NCBI GenBank assembly: GCA_003427395.1
Contig: BFEA01000211.1
Location: forward strand, 769,498-797,862
From: Chara braunii
Lineage: Eukaryota; Streptophyta; Charophyceae; Charales; Characeae
Reading direction: 5' to 3'
Length of the DNA: 28,365 bases
Position numbers and translations under genes: made by a program. Below the pieces are notes generated by a model. It was not told the DNA's origin. It saw only the letters and a list, made by a program, of their open reading frames with translations, and ran no database searches. The first letter of the stretch is position 1; each line of letters begins with the position of its first letter. Shown here in pieces: positions 20,401-26,074 of the stretch.

Positions 20401-23382
20401 TGAATAACGAATTTCAACTCCAGAAAGAACCTATAGACTACAGCCGTTCAGAATGAAATAAATATTGTAGAAAGATATGGCACTGCGCACAAGATACTCC
20501 ATCCATTCACTCATCAGGTGAGAAAGCAGTTCACACACTTCAACACAAGATCAAGACCATAGAGGATGGGAGAAGAACCCAGAACACCCCAACAGGCAGT
20601 CAATTCCATGCACACACACATACGCACCCTTGTGGGATGACACTTACCTGAGTGGCCGGGCTCTTGGGATGAATGAAACTCACCCCCCTTCTCACATAGT
20701 GAATGAAACTCACCCCCCTTCTCACATAGTCCTCCTGACTCAATTAGCATCCTCTACACTAGTGTCCTATCATCTACAACGCCGGATCCCCCATCAATGT
20801 TGAAGATCGAAGTAGCAACTTGCAGTCCATTGGTGCAGATATGGCTGCCACCCTCAAGCTCGCCTAACTTGAGGGAAGCCCTAAAGTCGCTCCTTGTCTT
20901 CCCGGAAGTCCAGATTCCAGTTGAAGGTGCCCTTCACTTTCGACTCTCTCCAATTGCATCACAAAGTCCTACCTGGTGTCTCGCCACCACACACACACAC
21001 TCTAGCAACCTGGACGGCTCGATTGTCGACCGTACACGACCCTGCCAGGTGGGAGCTGCTTCCCTTTCACCACACTGCCCCACTTAACCCTAACTTCCTG
21101 CCCTAACCCTAAGTGGTTAGCCCTAACCACTTGGTTACGGTTATGGCAGCAAAGTCAACTCTCACCAGCTAGTAGAATCCGCTCCGATCCTGGCCAATTC
21201 GAAGTTCACCTTCATCAGAAAGTACAATGCCGTCCAATTGCAAAAAGAAATGAATGAACAGGAGAGGAAAGAGAGGGAAAGAAGAAGAAGAAGAAAAAGA
21301 TAAAAAAAGAAGACGAAGAAAAAGATGTACACCAGCAAAGACCAATGAGAATTCCCTTCTTCTTCACCAACCACTCTCCTTTTCTCCTCCCCTCTTATTC
21401 AAACAATAAATAACAACAATAATGTTGAATGGCTGAACCAGAATCAATGTCCGAACCCCTCTTCCACTGCAGGCACAACATGAGGTCCACCATAGCCATG
21501 GCCACCTTCTTCCTCTTCATGTAGGCCAAGGCTATGGCTGAGTACTAGGGCCTCTGCTGTGCAAAGGACGACACAAAGCAGCTATGCACGCTCCTGTTCA
21601 GGCTGCCATGCCTGACCATGCCTTGAAGCCTTCTTGGTGCGGCGCAACCCCAAGAAGATGGTGCCCACCGTAGCCAGGTAATTACCCTGCCACTGTCTTC
21701 CCCTTTTCTCCCTCCTCCTCCTAGTGGTAGAGCTCCACCATAGCCGAGGTGGGAGCTCCAGGTCTCCTTCCTCCTAACAGCGCTGAACTGCCCAGCTCTC
21801 CTCCAGCCAACGCTCCAAGAAGTGTGGCGCCAAACTTCCACACCGAAGAATGAGGAGGAGCACTCTGCACTTTGCTCCTCCTGGAGATATAGCGGCCTAC
21901 TTGGCTCTTGAGCGGTGACTTCCTAGGCCATGCGGCCTCCAAGCAACCAGTACCTCCTCCCTTTCGGAGGGAAACATCATTGCAGACTCTGATATTGCCC
22001 GTTCAGGCCCTAGACTCAGACTGGTTGGACTGGTACCCGCCTAGACCTGGCCTACAACTACTGGGCCTCTAAAAATGCCAACTTTTGTCTTCTTCTGCTC
22101 GGCCTCGAGTACCCGGCACATCTACTTCTACTTGGTGTGGTACCGGCCTACCTGCTACTTGAGTGTTTTCCCCCGCTGCAACCCTCAATGTCATGGCCAC
22201 AGGTAAGTACTGGCCCTACAGGCCTCCCAAACAAGCTTGCGGGGCACACACACACTTGGGCCGATCAGCACTCAGACAGGCACGCAGACCATCAAGCATG
22301 CACACACACACAGACTTAGAAAACTCGGCAGAATGCGGGAATTTCAGCAAGGCATCCATTCCAGCGGCAGAACTCAGAAATCAGCAGTGTTCTCAGTCTG
22401 TGTTTTGGCGGGTCATTACAGAGTGATGTTTCCAATCAAGTGTCATCTCATGTCAATTGAATCTCTACGAGTGATGATAGAGGTTGAAAGTCATCAATAG
22501 TTTGGGAAATCCTGACAAATGCCTGATGTTTTCCCAGGTTCCCAGAAAAGCTGTACCTTCTTGTTCCCTGCATGCCCCCCCCTTCTCCGCCAACAAAAAG
22601 GTGAAAAAAGAATGGCTACAATGGGGCATTCAGACCATTCACATTCGAACGCCTGTGGAGATTGCATTTCGATATTCCCAACTCTCGATTCCCCCCCCTC
22701 CTCAAAAAAAAAAGAAGGAAAATTCAAAAATCCACAAAACGTTTTCCGTTCTTCGTTTCTATAATCGGGAAAAAGATTTCCTGAAATCTCTGCAGCATTG
22801 CAACACAAACAACAGTGGGCTGATTATCATTTCGGAATTCGCGCTCAAATTTGATGAGCAACGCGGAACAACAAGGAAACGAAAAGACTTTTTTTTTTTT
22901 TTAATACAGGCCGTACACGTACCACAACTTATGACTTAGTTTCGCACCTTCTGGTCATAACCAGATCCGGGCATCTGGACTTGGTCCAAACCGTCTGGTC
23001 AGACCCGGATCTGGGTCACTTTGGTGCAAACCGTCGGGAGAGATCCAGTGCTCAGCTTCGCTGTAGCCATGAACCCAAAGAAAGAAATCACTCAACACAC
23101 CCTGTTTCATGTGGTCGGAAATCTCAAGCCCAGTTGGACATTGCAAGCCCAGTCGGACTTCTCAAGCCCAACGCTGGAGCCCAACAACAATAGCTATTTG
23201 GATCATAACATAGCAGGAAAATGAAATACCTGTGTTTTGAGGTATGGCAAAAGTGTGACTGCGAACCTCGCTGGATCTGGTTGAGCGCACACATAGGGAT
23301 CAACCGATGCAAAAGCATGTAGCGCAAGCACGTAGGGCAGTGCTTCTGCTTCTGACTGTTCGGTTTGCGCCTCTTCTGCTTG
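1416..23382 (-). CDS. SCC2: SCC2/NIPBL cohesin-loading subunit, partial gene (5 exons, C-terminal HEAT region)
   Basis: SCC2 (NIPBL, Mis4) works with SCC4 in the nucleus. It loads the cohesin ring onto DNA and stimulates its ATPase. Five exons at 23382-23230, 8504-8335, 5141-5018, 3085-2924 and 1520-1416 join in phases 0, 2, 0 and 0 without a stop. They give 238 residues (51, 56 plus one split Lys, 41, 54 and 35). Blocks recalled from plant SCC2 and human NIPBL occur in the right order: a short stretch ending LPYLKTQ, then [42 protein letters not shown] and [13 protein letters not shown]. All introns use GT/AG. The intron between the first two exons is about 14.7 kb and is filled by nested transposons, while the others are about 1.4-3.2 kb. 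The upstream exons, the start codon and the downstream end were not identified. Whether the locus is expressed cannot be judged from sequence, but no lesion is visible in these exons. Confidence 0.85.
1628..1766. repeat. 29-bp tandem repeat, about 4.8 copies
   Basis: Units start at 1628, 1657, 1686, 1715 and 1744, each close to GGCTAACATCACCGCATTGT followed by TTGATTACA. The first four copies differ at only one or two positions. The fifth is degraded (GAGTGACATCACC...) and incomplete. The array lies in the SCC2 intron between the exons at 1416 and 2924. Confidence 0.95.
1960..2535 (+). mobile_element. One-ended copy of the CATACTTGC-terminus element family
   Basis: The left end begins CATACGTGCAAGCGCAC. 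Over the first 25 bases it differs at only two positions from the left end of the element at 19198. As in that element, GC-rich sequence with GCGCAC and GGCACACGAC motifs follows, then an A-run, then a ...GGCCCCCC...AAAAATGG stretch, then a (CTCC)n pyrimidine tract (2440-2530). No inverted right terminus and no copy of the flanking 9-mer AGTTCGATA was found downstream, so the right end is probably deleted or diverged. The end coordinate marks the end of the pyrimidine tract only. The copy lies in an SCC2 intron. The proline- and lysine-rich open frames across it come from the simple sequence and are not taken as genes. Confidence 0.55.
2924..3085 (-). CDS. SCC2: SCC2 exon, [15 protein letters not shown] segment
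   Basis: This exon has 54 codons in phase 0-0. The acceptor is GGCTGCAG before 3085 and the donor is CTGCAG|GTATGG after 2924. It encodes [20 protein letters not shown], an acidic and polar stretch, and a second helix ending VRMRTLQ. The start matches the NIPBL segment ALLRSLFTVGALCRHF and the plant SCC2 segment VGRSLFCLGLLIRYG. The end matches the plant segment before ALGFVLIARPE. It follows the exon ending PDPKEKM and precedes the one beginning GLGYLF, both in phase 0. Confidence 0.88.
3086..5017. other. SCC2 intron, no gene seen
   Basis: This sequence lies between two SCC2 exons whose phases match, so no exon needs to be placed here. It is A/C-rich on the plus strand. From about 4240 to 4900 it is strongly C-rich, with many CCCCC and CCTCC runs. 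Open frames inside it follow this base bias and show no family resemblance. Confidence 0.6.
5018..5141 (-). CDS. SCC2: SCC2 exon, [12 protein letters not shown] segment
   Basis: This exon is 124 bases: one base that completes a split Lys codon, then 41 codons. The acceptor is GGTGACAG before 5141 and the donor is AAGATG|GTAGGTG after 5018. It encodes [20 protein letters not shown] and ends SPDPKEKM. The preceding exon ends with AA and this one begins with A, so the junction reads Lys-Cys. The joined [15 protein letters not shown] matches the highly conserved SCC2 segment that reads VVHACIKCLCSLSKVA in plants and VVQHCVSCLGAVVNKV in human. Confidence 0.9.
7558..7678. repeat. Compound (GA)n(TG)n(GA)n microsatellite
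   Basis: GA repeats to about 7574 are followed by about 50 bases of TG (7579-7628), then GA repeats with embedded GACA (to about 7678). The open frames across it on both strands are translations of the dinucleotides. Confidence 0.95.
7929..8097. repeat. 85-bp tandem duplication
   Basis: GATAGAGAACAGATGGAGGT begins at 7929, and the near-copy GATAGAGGACAGATGGAGGT begins at 8014. Both continue through GACCATCAACGG, CATGGACACGGAGG and AAAAGCAGGAACATGA to a short (AT)n/ATGGATG stretch. It lies in an SCC2 intron. Confidence 0.9.
8335..8504 (-). CDS. SCC2: SCC2 exon, [12 protein letters not shown] segment
   Basis: This exon is 170 bases: 56 codons plus two bases. The acceptor is TTCCCTGCAG before 8504 and the donor is GTAAGTCTG after 8335. 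It begins [20 protein letters not shown], continues [19 protein letters not shown] and ends [15 protein letters not shown]. The closest remembered plant SCC2 text is VAQLLESIIFIIDAVLPLL, then VEELEQDLKQMIVRHSFLT, then VVHACIK. It is the strongest single piece of evidence for the gene identity. The next exon upstream in the transcript lies 14.7 kb away at 23230, beyond the nested transposons. Confidence 0.92.
8505..9222. other. Left part of the giant SCC2 intron, no gene seen
   Basis: This is intron sequence between the exon at 8335-8504 and the outer end of the gypsy 3' LTR. I see no splice-bounded exon with SCC2 similarity and no repeat of note. A minus-strand frame around 9072-9220 looks protein-like over about 50 codons. 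It matches nothing I know, and the exon phases do not require it. Confidence 0.5.
9250..9339. repeat. (GAA)n microsatellite inside the 3' LTR
   Basis: About 90 bases of GAA triplets with a few AAA interruptions. The matching place in the other LTR (about 21210-21325) holds a shorter, impure AAGAAGAAG tract, so the tract has expanded in this copy. Confidence 0.95.
9462..9896. repeat. 257-bp tandem duplication within the 3' LTR
   Basis: CCGAATCCCTCTTCTACTGC starts at 9462 and at 9719, and both copies run through the same GGTCCACCATAGCCATGGCC block. The second copy is broken at 9896 by the solo LTR and resumes at 11079 (CCGCCTTGAAGCCTTCTTGG) to about 11160. The 5' LTR has only one copy, so the duplication arose in this LTR after insertion. 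Confidence 0.9.
10623..10630 (-). promoter_or_regulatory. TATA box of the solo LTR
   Basis: TATATAAG on the minus strand in a GC-rich context, 448 bases inside the LTR. The tandem hairpin units lie 190-390 bases upstream of it, where U3 enhancer repeats are usually found. Confidence 0.55.
10817..11020. repeat. Array of 47-bp units, each able to form two hairpins
   Basis: The GGGCCT motif recurs at exact 47-base steps (units at 10817, 10864, 10911, 10958 and 11005). Each unit contains GGGCCTGTAGGCCC or a close variant (6-bp stem) and GTTTTCAG...CTGAAAAC (8-bp stem, short loop). More degraded units extend left to about 10740. The array is in the presumed U3 of the solo LTR. Confidence 0.93.
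11923..11935 (-). promoter_or_regulatory. Polypurine tract of the gypsy element
   Basis: The minus strand reads TTAAGGGGGGTGG directly before the LTR start TGTAATGACC. A purine run against the 3' LTR is the plus-strand DNA primer site of LTR retrotransposons. It fixes the orientation of the element and the inner edge of this LTR. Confidence 0.88.
12066..12215 (-). pseudogene. pol: Chromodomain at the integrase C-terminus (one stop)
   Basis: The minus-strand frame reads [20 protein letters not shown], then LYHP, a TAA stop, then [12 protein letters not shown] and [12 protein letters not shown]. The pattern (basic loop, Q-Y-x-V, two aromatic positions, then a helix [10 protein letters not shown]) fits the chromodomains carried by Ty3/gypsy chromoviruses. 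Those bind modified histones and direct integration into heterochromatin. It lies about one frameshift downstream of the integrase frame ending at 12233. The single in-frame stop is in the loop before the DDFYW segment. Confidence 0.75.
12233..13545 (-). pseudogene. pol: Integrase of the gypsy element (frameshifted, catalytic Glu apparently lost)
   Basis: Integrase inserts the DNA copy into the host chromosome. Pieces in three frames show the usual order: a linker (13545-13324), the N-terminal zinc region with CEVC and the [18 protein letters not shown] segment, the core with [19 protein letters not shown] and SDRDTRF (the two Asp of the DDE triad), then the region [14 protein letters not shown], and the C-terminal [15 protein letters not shown] segment (GPY/F-like). 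Between 12845 and 12795 the sequence expected to hold the third catalytic residue passes straight from HP-Q-x-DG to VIQLIRT with a frame change. The codons around the Glu therefore seem to be deleted. There is also a stop after ISADL. The protein cannot be functional from this copy. Confidence 0.88.
13497..14055 (-). pseudogene. pol: RNase H region of the gypsy element
   Basis: Two overlapping minus-strand frames carry the Ty3/gypsy RNase [21 protein letters not shown] (connection), [15 protein letters not shown] (first catalytic Asp), YMRELYV, then [19 protein letters not shown] and a final RIADALS with the last conserved Asp. A stop after YMRELYV and a shift near 14050 separate it from the RT frame. 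The domain removes the RNA strand of the RNA-DNA hybrid during reverse transcription. Confidence 0.88.
14060..14852 (-). pseudogene. pol: Reverse transcriptase of the gypsy element (in-frame stop)
   Basis: The minus strand reads [13 protein letters not shown], then a region with [39 protein letters not shown], a single TGA stop at 14486-14484, [15 protein letters not shown] (first catalytic Asp), [17 protein letters not shown], and [13 protein letters not shown] with the YLDD active-site box at 14285-14274. Downstream [19 protein letters not shown] is the usual thumb segment. The catalytic residues are intact. The lesions are the TGA, probably from an Arg codon, and a frameshift after WPEPANIL. 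Domain order and motifs place it in Ty3/gypsy and not Ty1/copia. Confidence 0.93.
15082..15494 (-). pseudogene. pol: Aspartic protease region of the gypsy element
   Basis: The frame at 15494-15297 starts [16 protein letters not shown], where DCGATG is the D-S/T/C-G-A active-site motif of retroelement proteases. The overlapping frame at 15300-15082 contains [15 protein letters not shown], the conserved second strand of the fold (usually DVILGMDWL). A frame change lies between them. A spacer of about 300 bases with no clear frame separates this region from the gag zinc knuckle. Confidence 0.85.
16177..16199. repeat. G23 homopolymer
   Basis: An unbroken run of 23 G on the plus strand lies near the left end of TIR element 1. 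Its true length may differ, since such runs are hard to sequence. Confidence 0.9.
16740..17445. repeat. Pyrimidine tract with two long (CT)n blocks
   Basis: About 700 bases of nearly pure C and T on the plus strand, mainly CTCC and CTTC. Perfect (CT)n lies at 16927-16991 and about 17380-17440, separated by a short normal stretch near 17040-17100. GATACCAAAATCCCTCCCTC and GATACCAGAAGCCCTCCCTC at 16753 and 17103 show an internal duplication of the tract of about 350 bases. Confidence 0.93.
19198..19894. mobile_element. TIR element 2 with 9-bp target duplication, near the gag start
   Basis: This 697-bp element starts CATACTTGCAAGCGCACATC and ends GCGGTTGCAAGTAT. The tips are inverted: ATACTTGCAA on both ends, followed by CGCAC motifs. 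Perfect 9-bp repeats GGTTTCAAG flank it at 19189-19197 and 19895-19903. It shares the tip CATACTTGC with element 1 and a near-identical left end with the copy at 1960. Its interior has the same plan: a GC-rich end, an A-run, a GGCCCCCCGCCAAAA stretch, a (CTCC)n tract (about 19400-19740), an A/T-rich stretch and a GC-rich end. No transposase is visible. The minus-strand frame from 19972 stays open across the empty site to a stop at 19087, so it too may have split a gag frame. Confidence 0.85.
20671..20730. repeat. Exact 30-bp tandem duplication
   Basis: Two identical copies of a 30-base unit starting GAATGAAACTCACCCCCCTT and ending CTCACATAGT, at 20671-20700 and 20701-20730. Confidence 0.97.
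21111..21132 (-). other. Hairpin in the gypsy leader with telomere-like motifs
   Basis: AAGTGGTTA, loop GCCC, then TAACCACTT: a perfect 9-bp stem with a 4-base loop. It is set among CCCTAA motifs at 21087, 21102 and 21121. It lies about 55 bases inside the LTR on the leader side, where a structured packaging element would be expected in the RNA. Confidence 0.6.
21175..21196 (-). promoter_or_regulatory. Possible degenerate tRNA primer-binding site
   Basis: At the LTR-leader border the minus strand reads TTGGCCAGGATCGGAGCGG. Plant gypsy elements primed by initiator Met-tRNA have TTGGTATCAGAGC here. The resemblance (TTGG...ATC.GAGC) is partial, and part of the sequence is shared with the outer end of the other LTR. 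The exact LTR edge and the primer are therefore uncertain. Confidence 0.3.
21186..22420 (-). repeat. 5' LTR of the gypsy element
   Basis: This 1235-base copy begins TGTAATGACCCGCC on the minus strand at 22420 and is homologous to the 3' LTR throughout. It lacks the duplication and the solo LTR present there. A TATA-like CTATATCT lies near 21893 on the minus strand, about 530 bases from the start. Shared blocks include GGGTCATTACA, CCGGCACATCTACTTCTACT and GGGAAACATCATTGCA. Substitutions and small indels separate the two LTRs, so the element is not recent. Confidence 0.9.
22421..23229. other. Right part of the giant SCC2 intron, with a dyad and short repeats
   Basis: This is intron sequence between the gypsy 5' LTR and the SCC2 exon at 23230. 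A perfect 11-bp inverted repeat CCAGATCCGGG / CCCGGATCTGG lies at 22961-22971 and 23004-23014. TTGGTCCAAACCGTC at 22981 is repeated as TTGGTGCAAACCGTC at 23021. A 19-bp unit starting CAAGCCCAGT is present at 23125, 23144 and 23163, the last incomplete. No coding exon is needed, since the exons on either side join in phase 0. Confidence 0.6.
23230..23382 (-). CDS. SCC2: SCC2 exon, [15 protein letters not shown] segment
   Basis: This exon has 51 codons in phase 0-0. The acceptor is TTCTCCATCAG before 23382 and the donor is ACACAG|GTATTTC after 23230. It starts [20 protein letters not shown], continues [20 protein letters not shown] and ends [11 protein letters not shown]. Plant SCC2 has LPYVLVLHAFCVVDPTLCAP followed by SDPSQFVITLQPYLKSQ at this point, directly before VAQLLESI, which is the start of the exon at 8335-8504. 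It is the most 5' exon that I could identify. The preceding SCC2 text (VRKRCELMCKCLLERIL in plants) was not found in the 5 kb to the right. Confidence 0.9.
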
Positions 23383-23992
23383 CTGATGGAGAACACACAC
23401 CAGAAAAAACAATTTACCCAATAAGCCCACACTCCGGATCTCGTTCATTTCCATACAGGACAAAACGCTTCCAAGGAATTTAAAGAGCGCTCTAGATTGC
23501 ATAAGTCATTCCTGGCAGATTGTGACAGCATCTTTGGGAACTCCCATTGATTCTTCACTTCTGTGAATGAAGGAGACCGTTTGGGAAGAATCAGAAGAAC
23601 TTGGTCTCAATGGACACAATAATATTGAATGCAGTAGCTAGGCTAGTGGCATATCCTCCTGCAAGGGAGGTCTGCGATGATCCATGGCCCGTACCCTGCA
23701 AAAATGTGTACCCCTTGTACAAAACACGTTATGATTCTTACGAAGCAAAAAAAATCCGACAAGAATTCTCTTCATAGATCATCTGGGGTACCACGTCCGT
23801 CTCTGGATTTGCATCTATGGGGTGTAAATTGGAAATCGTCCCGGAAGTTGTCGCAAAATTAGTGCGCTGTGCGGTTGGGAAAGAACCATGCGAAGAAATA
23901 AATTCTTCAGATTATTTTTTTTTGGCAACTTAAAATATGCATTTGGTAATTTTGGTTATGTGAGCACACAGTTGGTAGTCAGAATTTGCATC

Positions 23993-24176
23993 CATGCAAG
24001 CCATTTCCCACCTGCTCGTCTTCCGCTCACTGCTTCCTTTCCCCAGCCCTTGTTTCTTCTTGGATACATATAGATGGGTCTCTACATGCAAGCCATTTCC
24101 CACCTGCTCGTCTTGCGCTCACTTCTTCCTTTCCCCAGCCCTTGTTTCTTCTTGCATACATATAGATGGGTCTCTA
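23993..24176. repeat. 92-bp tandem duplication
   Basis: CATGCAAGCCATTTCCCACC begins at 23993 and at 24085. Both copies run through CTTTCCCCAGCCCTTG to ATAGATGGGTCTCTA with only a few differences (for example TTCCGC against TTGCGC). Confidence 0.93.
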
Positions 24177-24181
24177 AATAA

Positions 24182-24456
24182 AGACTCAATAGTTGCCCAA
24201 AACTTGACCAACCCCAGGGAAACTCCGAAAACTTGCAACTGAGCATCGTGCAGACAGACTTTGGGTGTGAAGCGCCCTGCTCGGTCATCCTCTTCCACCT
24301 TCCTGCTGCTCATCCCGTTAGATGGGTCTCTACATAGAGATTCAATAGTGGCCCAAAGCTTGACCAACCCCAAGGAAACTGCGAAAACTTGCTACTGAGC
24401 ATCGTGCCGACAGACTTTGGGTGTGAAGCATCCTGCTTGTTCATCCTCTTACACCT
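24182..24456. repeat. 156-bp spaced direct duplication
   Basis: AGACTCAATAGTTGCCCAAA at 24182 and AGATTCAATAGTGGCCCAAA at 24338 begin copies that both continue through CTTGACCAACCCCA, ACTGAGCATCGTGC and AGACTTTGGGTGTGAAGC to a CATCCTCTT-CACC end. The minus-strand frame stays open over much of both, but no family is recognised. Confidence 0.88.
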
Positions 24457-25350
24457 TCCTGCTCCTCCTCCCGTTGCTCCTCCTCTTCCATTGCAGGCCC
24501 CGCCTTGTTCCCCTTCTCCTCCTCGTAGCGGTCAATGTGTCTCTTGTGGCATCTTCTGGATGGTGAGCTTGAAACAAACCATGAGACAGGGACGAGAATA
24601 GCAAACCGTTTCTACAAATCTCATGCCCTTTCACACTGCGCCTCTTAGCAGCAGTGGGAAGAACCGCCCCCGATGAAGCCCCGAAAAAAAAAAAAAGTTA
24701 GCTGCAGCGCTCCAACTGCTGCTATGTATCTGTATTCCAACATGGGGCAACTTGAAATTTCCTGATGCCTGTTCCCTCCCAAATGCGGCACGGCCCACCC
24801 TTTCCGGCTCCGCACTATAAGTTTTTATGGCAGTCCCACAATTCCACAACCGCCGAGCACACCCGGAAAGCAAAAAAAGGAAATGTTGTCCGCATGTACC
24901 GCAACGTCATTTACGAACCGGCGACTAAACAAAACAACAACAACAACGCGGTCCCTCAACAGCCCTGCCCACCCGCGGTTTCTGCTTGGCCTGGGCTAAC
25001 GGCATCAGCTGAGGACCGCCACTCGCTTTAGGGGGTACAGTGAAAATAAAACTTTCCCAAAAGAAAAAGAAAACAAAAGGATGTTCCCGTAATGCCGACA
25101 CATGTATATGCCGCCTTCCTATTCATACAATGGAGTGCCGCATGTTCGCAACCAATATGTCCCATGCTACACATACCACTTTCTAGCTGGGTGTTTTGCA
25201 GACAAGGGCAATTCATTCGCCTGTATCCCAAATGCCCGAACTTGACTTGAATTTAAAGGTCAGCTTCCGTCAGAAGAACATGAAAAAGCATTCAGGACGA
25301 GCGCCTAATTTGAGACCCCTCAGCAGAAACTACTCAACAACTCACGGGTG

Positions 25351-25563
25351 ACTACAATCTTCCCCCGAACATAACGCATACGGGCTGTATTTGAGTTTTC
25401 GAAAAATTTATTCACACAGAATTATAGAACGCAGATGCGTCGTATTAAAAAATAAGGGCTGTTCGAACAGAACACATATGTCTTGTATTCCAATAGAAAG
25501 CAACCTTTGTGTTGTGTATTCGTCTACAACACATATGCGTTATGTTTGGGGGAAGACAGTAGT
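25351..25563. mobile_element. Small inverted-repeat (MITE-like) element, 213 bp
   Basis: The left end reads ACTACAATCTTCCCCCGAAC then ATAACGCATACG. The reverse complement of the right end reads ACTACTGTCTTCCCCCAAAC then ATAACGCATATG. These inverted arms of about 32 bases differ at only four places. The interior is AT-rich and includes a perfect 12-bp palindrome CTGTTCGAACAG at 25459-25470. The flanks do not form a clear target duplication, so the exact tips and the superfamily are open. There is no room for a transposase. Confidence 0.65.
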
Positions 25564-26074
25564 GAACCAGTCCCCTGAACAGTTTAACTATCATATGCTG
25601 CAGCTCTACCTTATCAGACCAGGAGTCCTGGTGGCCTGTGAGTGCCGGCTAATTAATTTCAAAACCCACCCTGTGGTGACAATTGCAAAGCAACAACTGG
25701 CAATTGACGTAGAAGGGCAAACAACACAGCAGAAGTCCTCGTATTGACAACACGGCAGAGACAAGAAGGGAAGACAGCATCAACATGCATGAGTTCATAA
25801 CCAGCTGCACAGCATCAACATGCATGCGTTCATAACCAGCAACGAAGGGCTTAGACCGCTAGCACTTGGATGCTTCCTTTTGCCAAAGTGGATTCCCTCC
25901 TAAGTACCAAATAAAAACAACCAGGCACAGGCCCATTTTTGGCTGCCGCCACCGGCCATTCCACTTCGGTTGGCAGACCCCCAAACTTGCGGCGCGTGCA
26001 CAGCCGCACCGCAGAAACATGCTGGGAAAAGTACTGGTGTAGTCTGGTGGCTTAGGTTAGCAGTCTCAACTTCT

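Larger units (their letters stand above)
19904..21174 (-). other. Gypsy leader region between the primer site and gag
   Basis: About 1.3 kb between the 5' LTR and the recognisable gag. It holds a possible gag N-terminus (the frame from 19972), an exact 30-bp tandem repeat at 20671-20730 and telomere-like CCCTAA motifs with a hairpin near 21085-21135. No other gene was recognised. In LTR retrotransposons this region usually holds the packaging and dimerisation signals. Confidence 0.5.
9223..22420 (-). mobile_element. Decayed Ty3/gypsy chromovirus-type LTR retrotransposon in an SCC2 intron
   Basis: The element spans about 13.2 kb including three nested insertions, or about 9.7 kb without them. 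Related LTRs lie at 9223-11922 and 21186-22420, both ending TTACA on the plus strand. Between them, read on the minus strand, come a leader, gag with a capsid-like region and a CCHC knuckle, protease, reverse transcriptase, RNase H, integrase with a GPY/F-like region, a chromodomain and a polypurine tract directly against the 3' LTR. The order gag-PR-RT-RH-IN-chromodomain defines Ty3/gypsy chromoviruses. Stops and frameshifts in every domain, together with visible LTR divergence, show an old inactive copy. No matching target-site duplication was found (TGTTA before 9223, GAGTG after 22420). Insertion is in the transcriptional sense of the host gene. Confidence 0.93.

Noticed and set aside
21087-21127. 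CCCTAA motifs as an interstitial telomere
   Set aside because: Only three separated copies are present, with no run. They lie inside a retrotransposon leader.
23575-23710. Possible SCC2 exon upstream of 23382 (minus-strand GTGHGSSQTSLAGGYATSLA)
   Set aside because: It has a usable acceptor, but the translation does not resemble the SCC2 segment expected there, and no good donor keeps the phase.
25346-25568. Target duplication around the 213-bp inverted-repeat element
   Set aside because: Flanks GGGTG and GAACC do not match at any tip position that I tried, so no duplication is claimed.
25391-25747. 118-codon plus-strand frame
   Set aside because: It starts inside the inverted-repeat element and runs out of it. 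No motif or family resemblance is visible.
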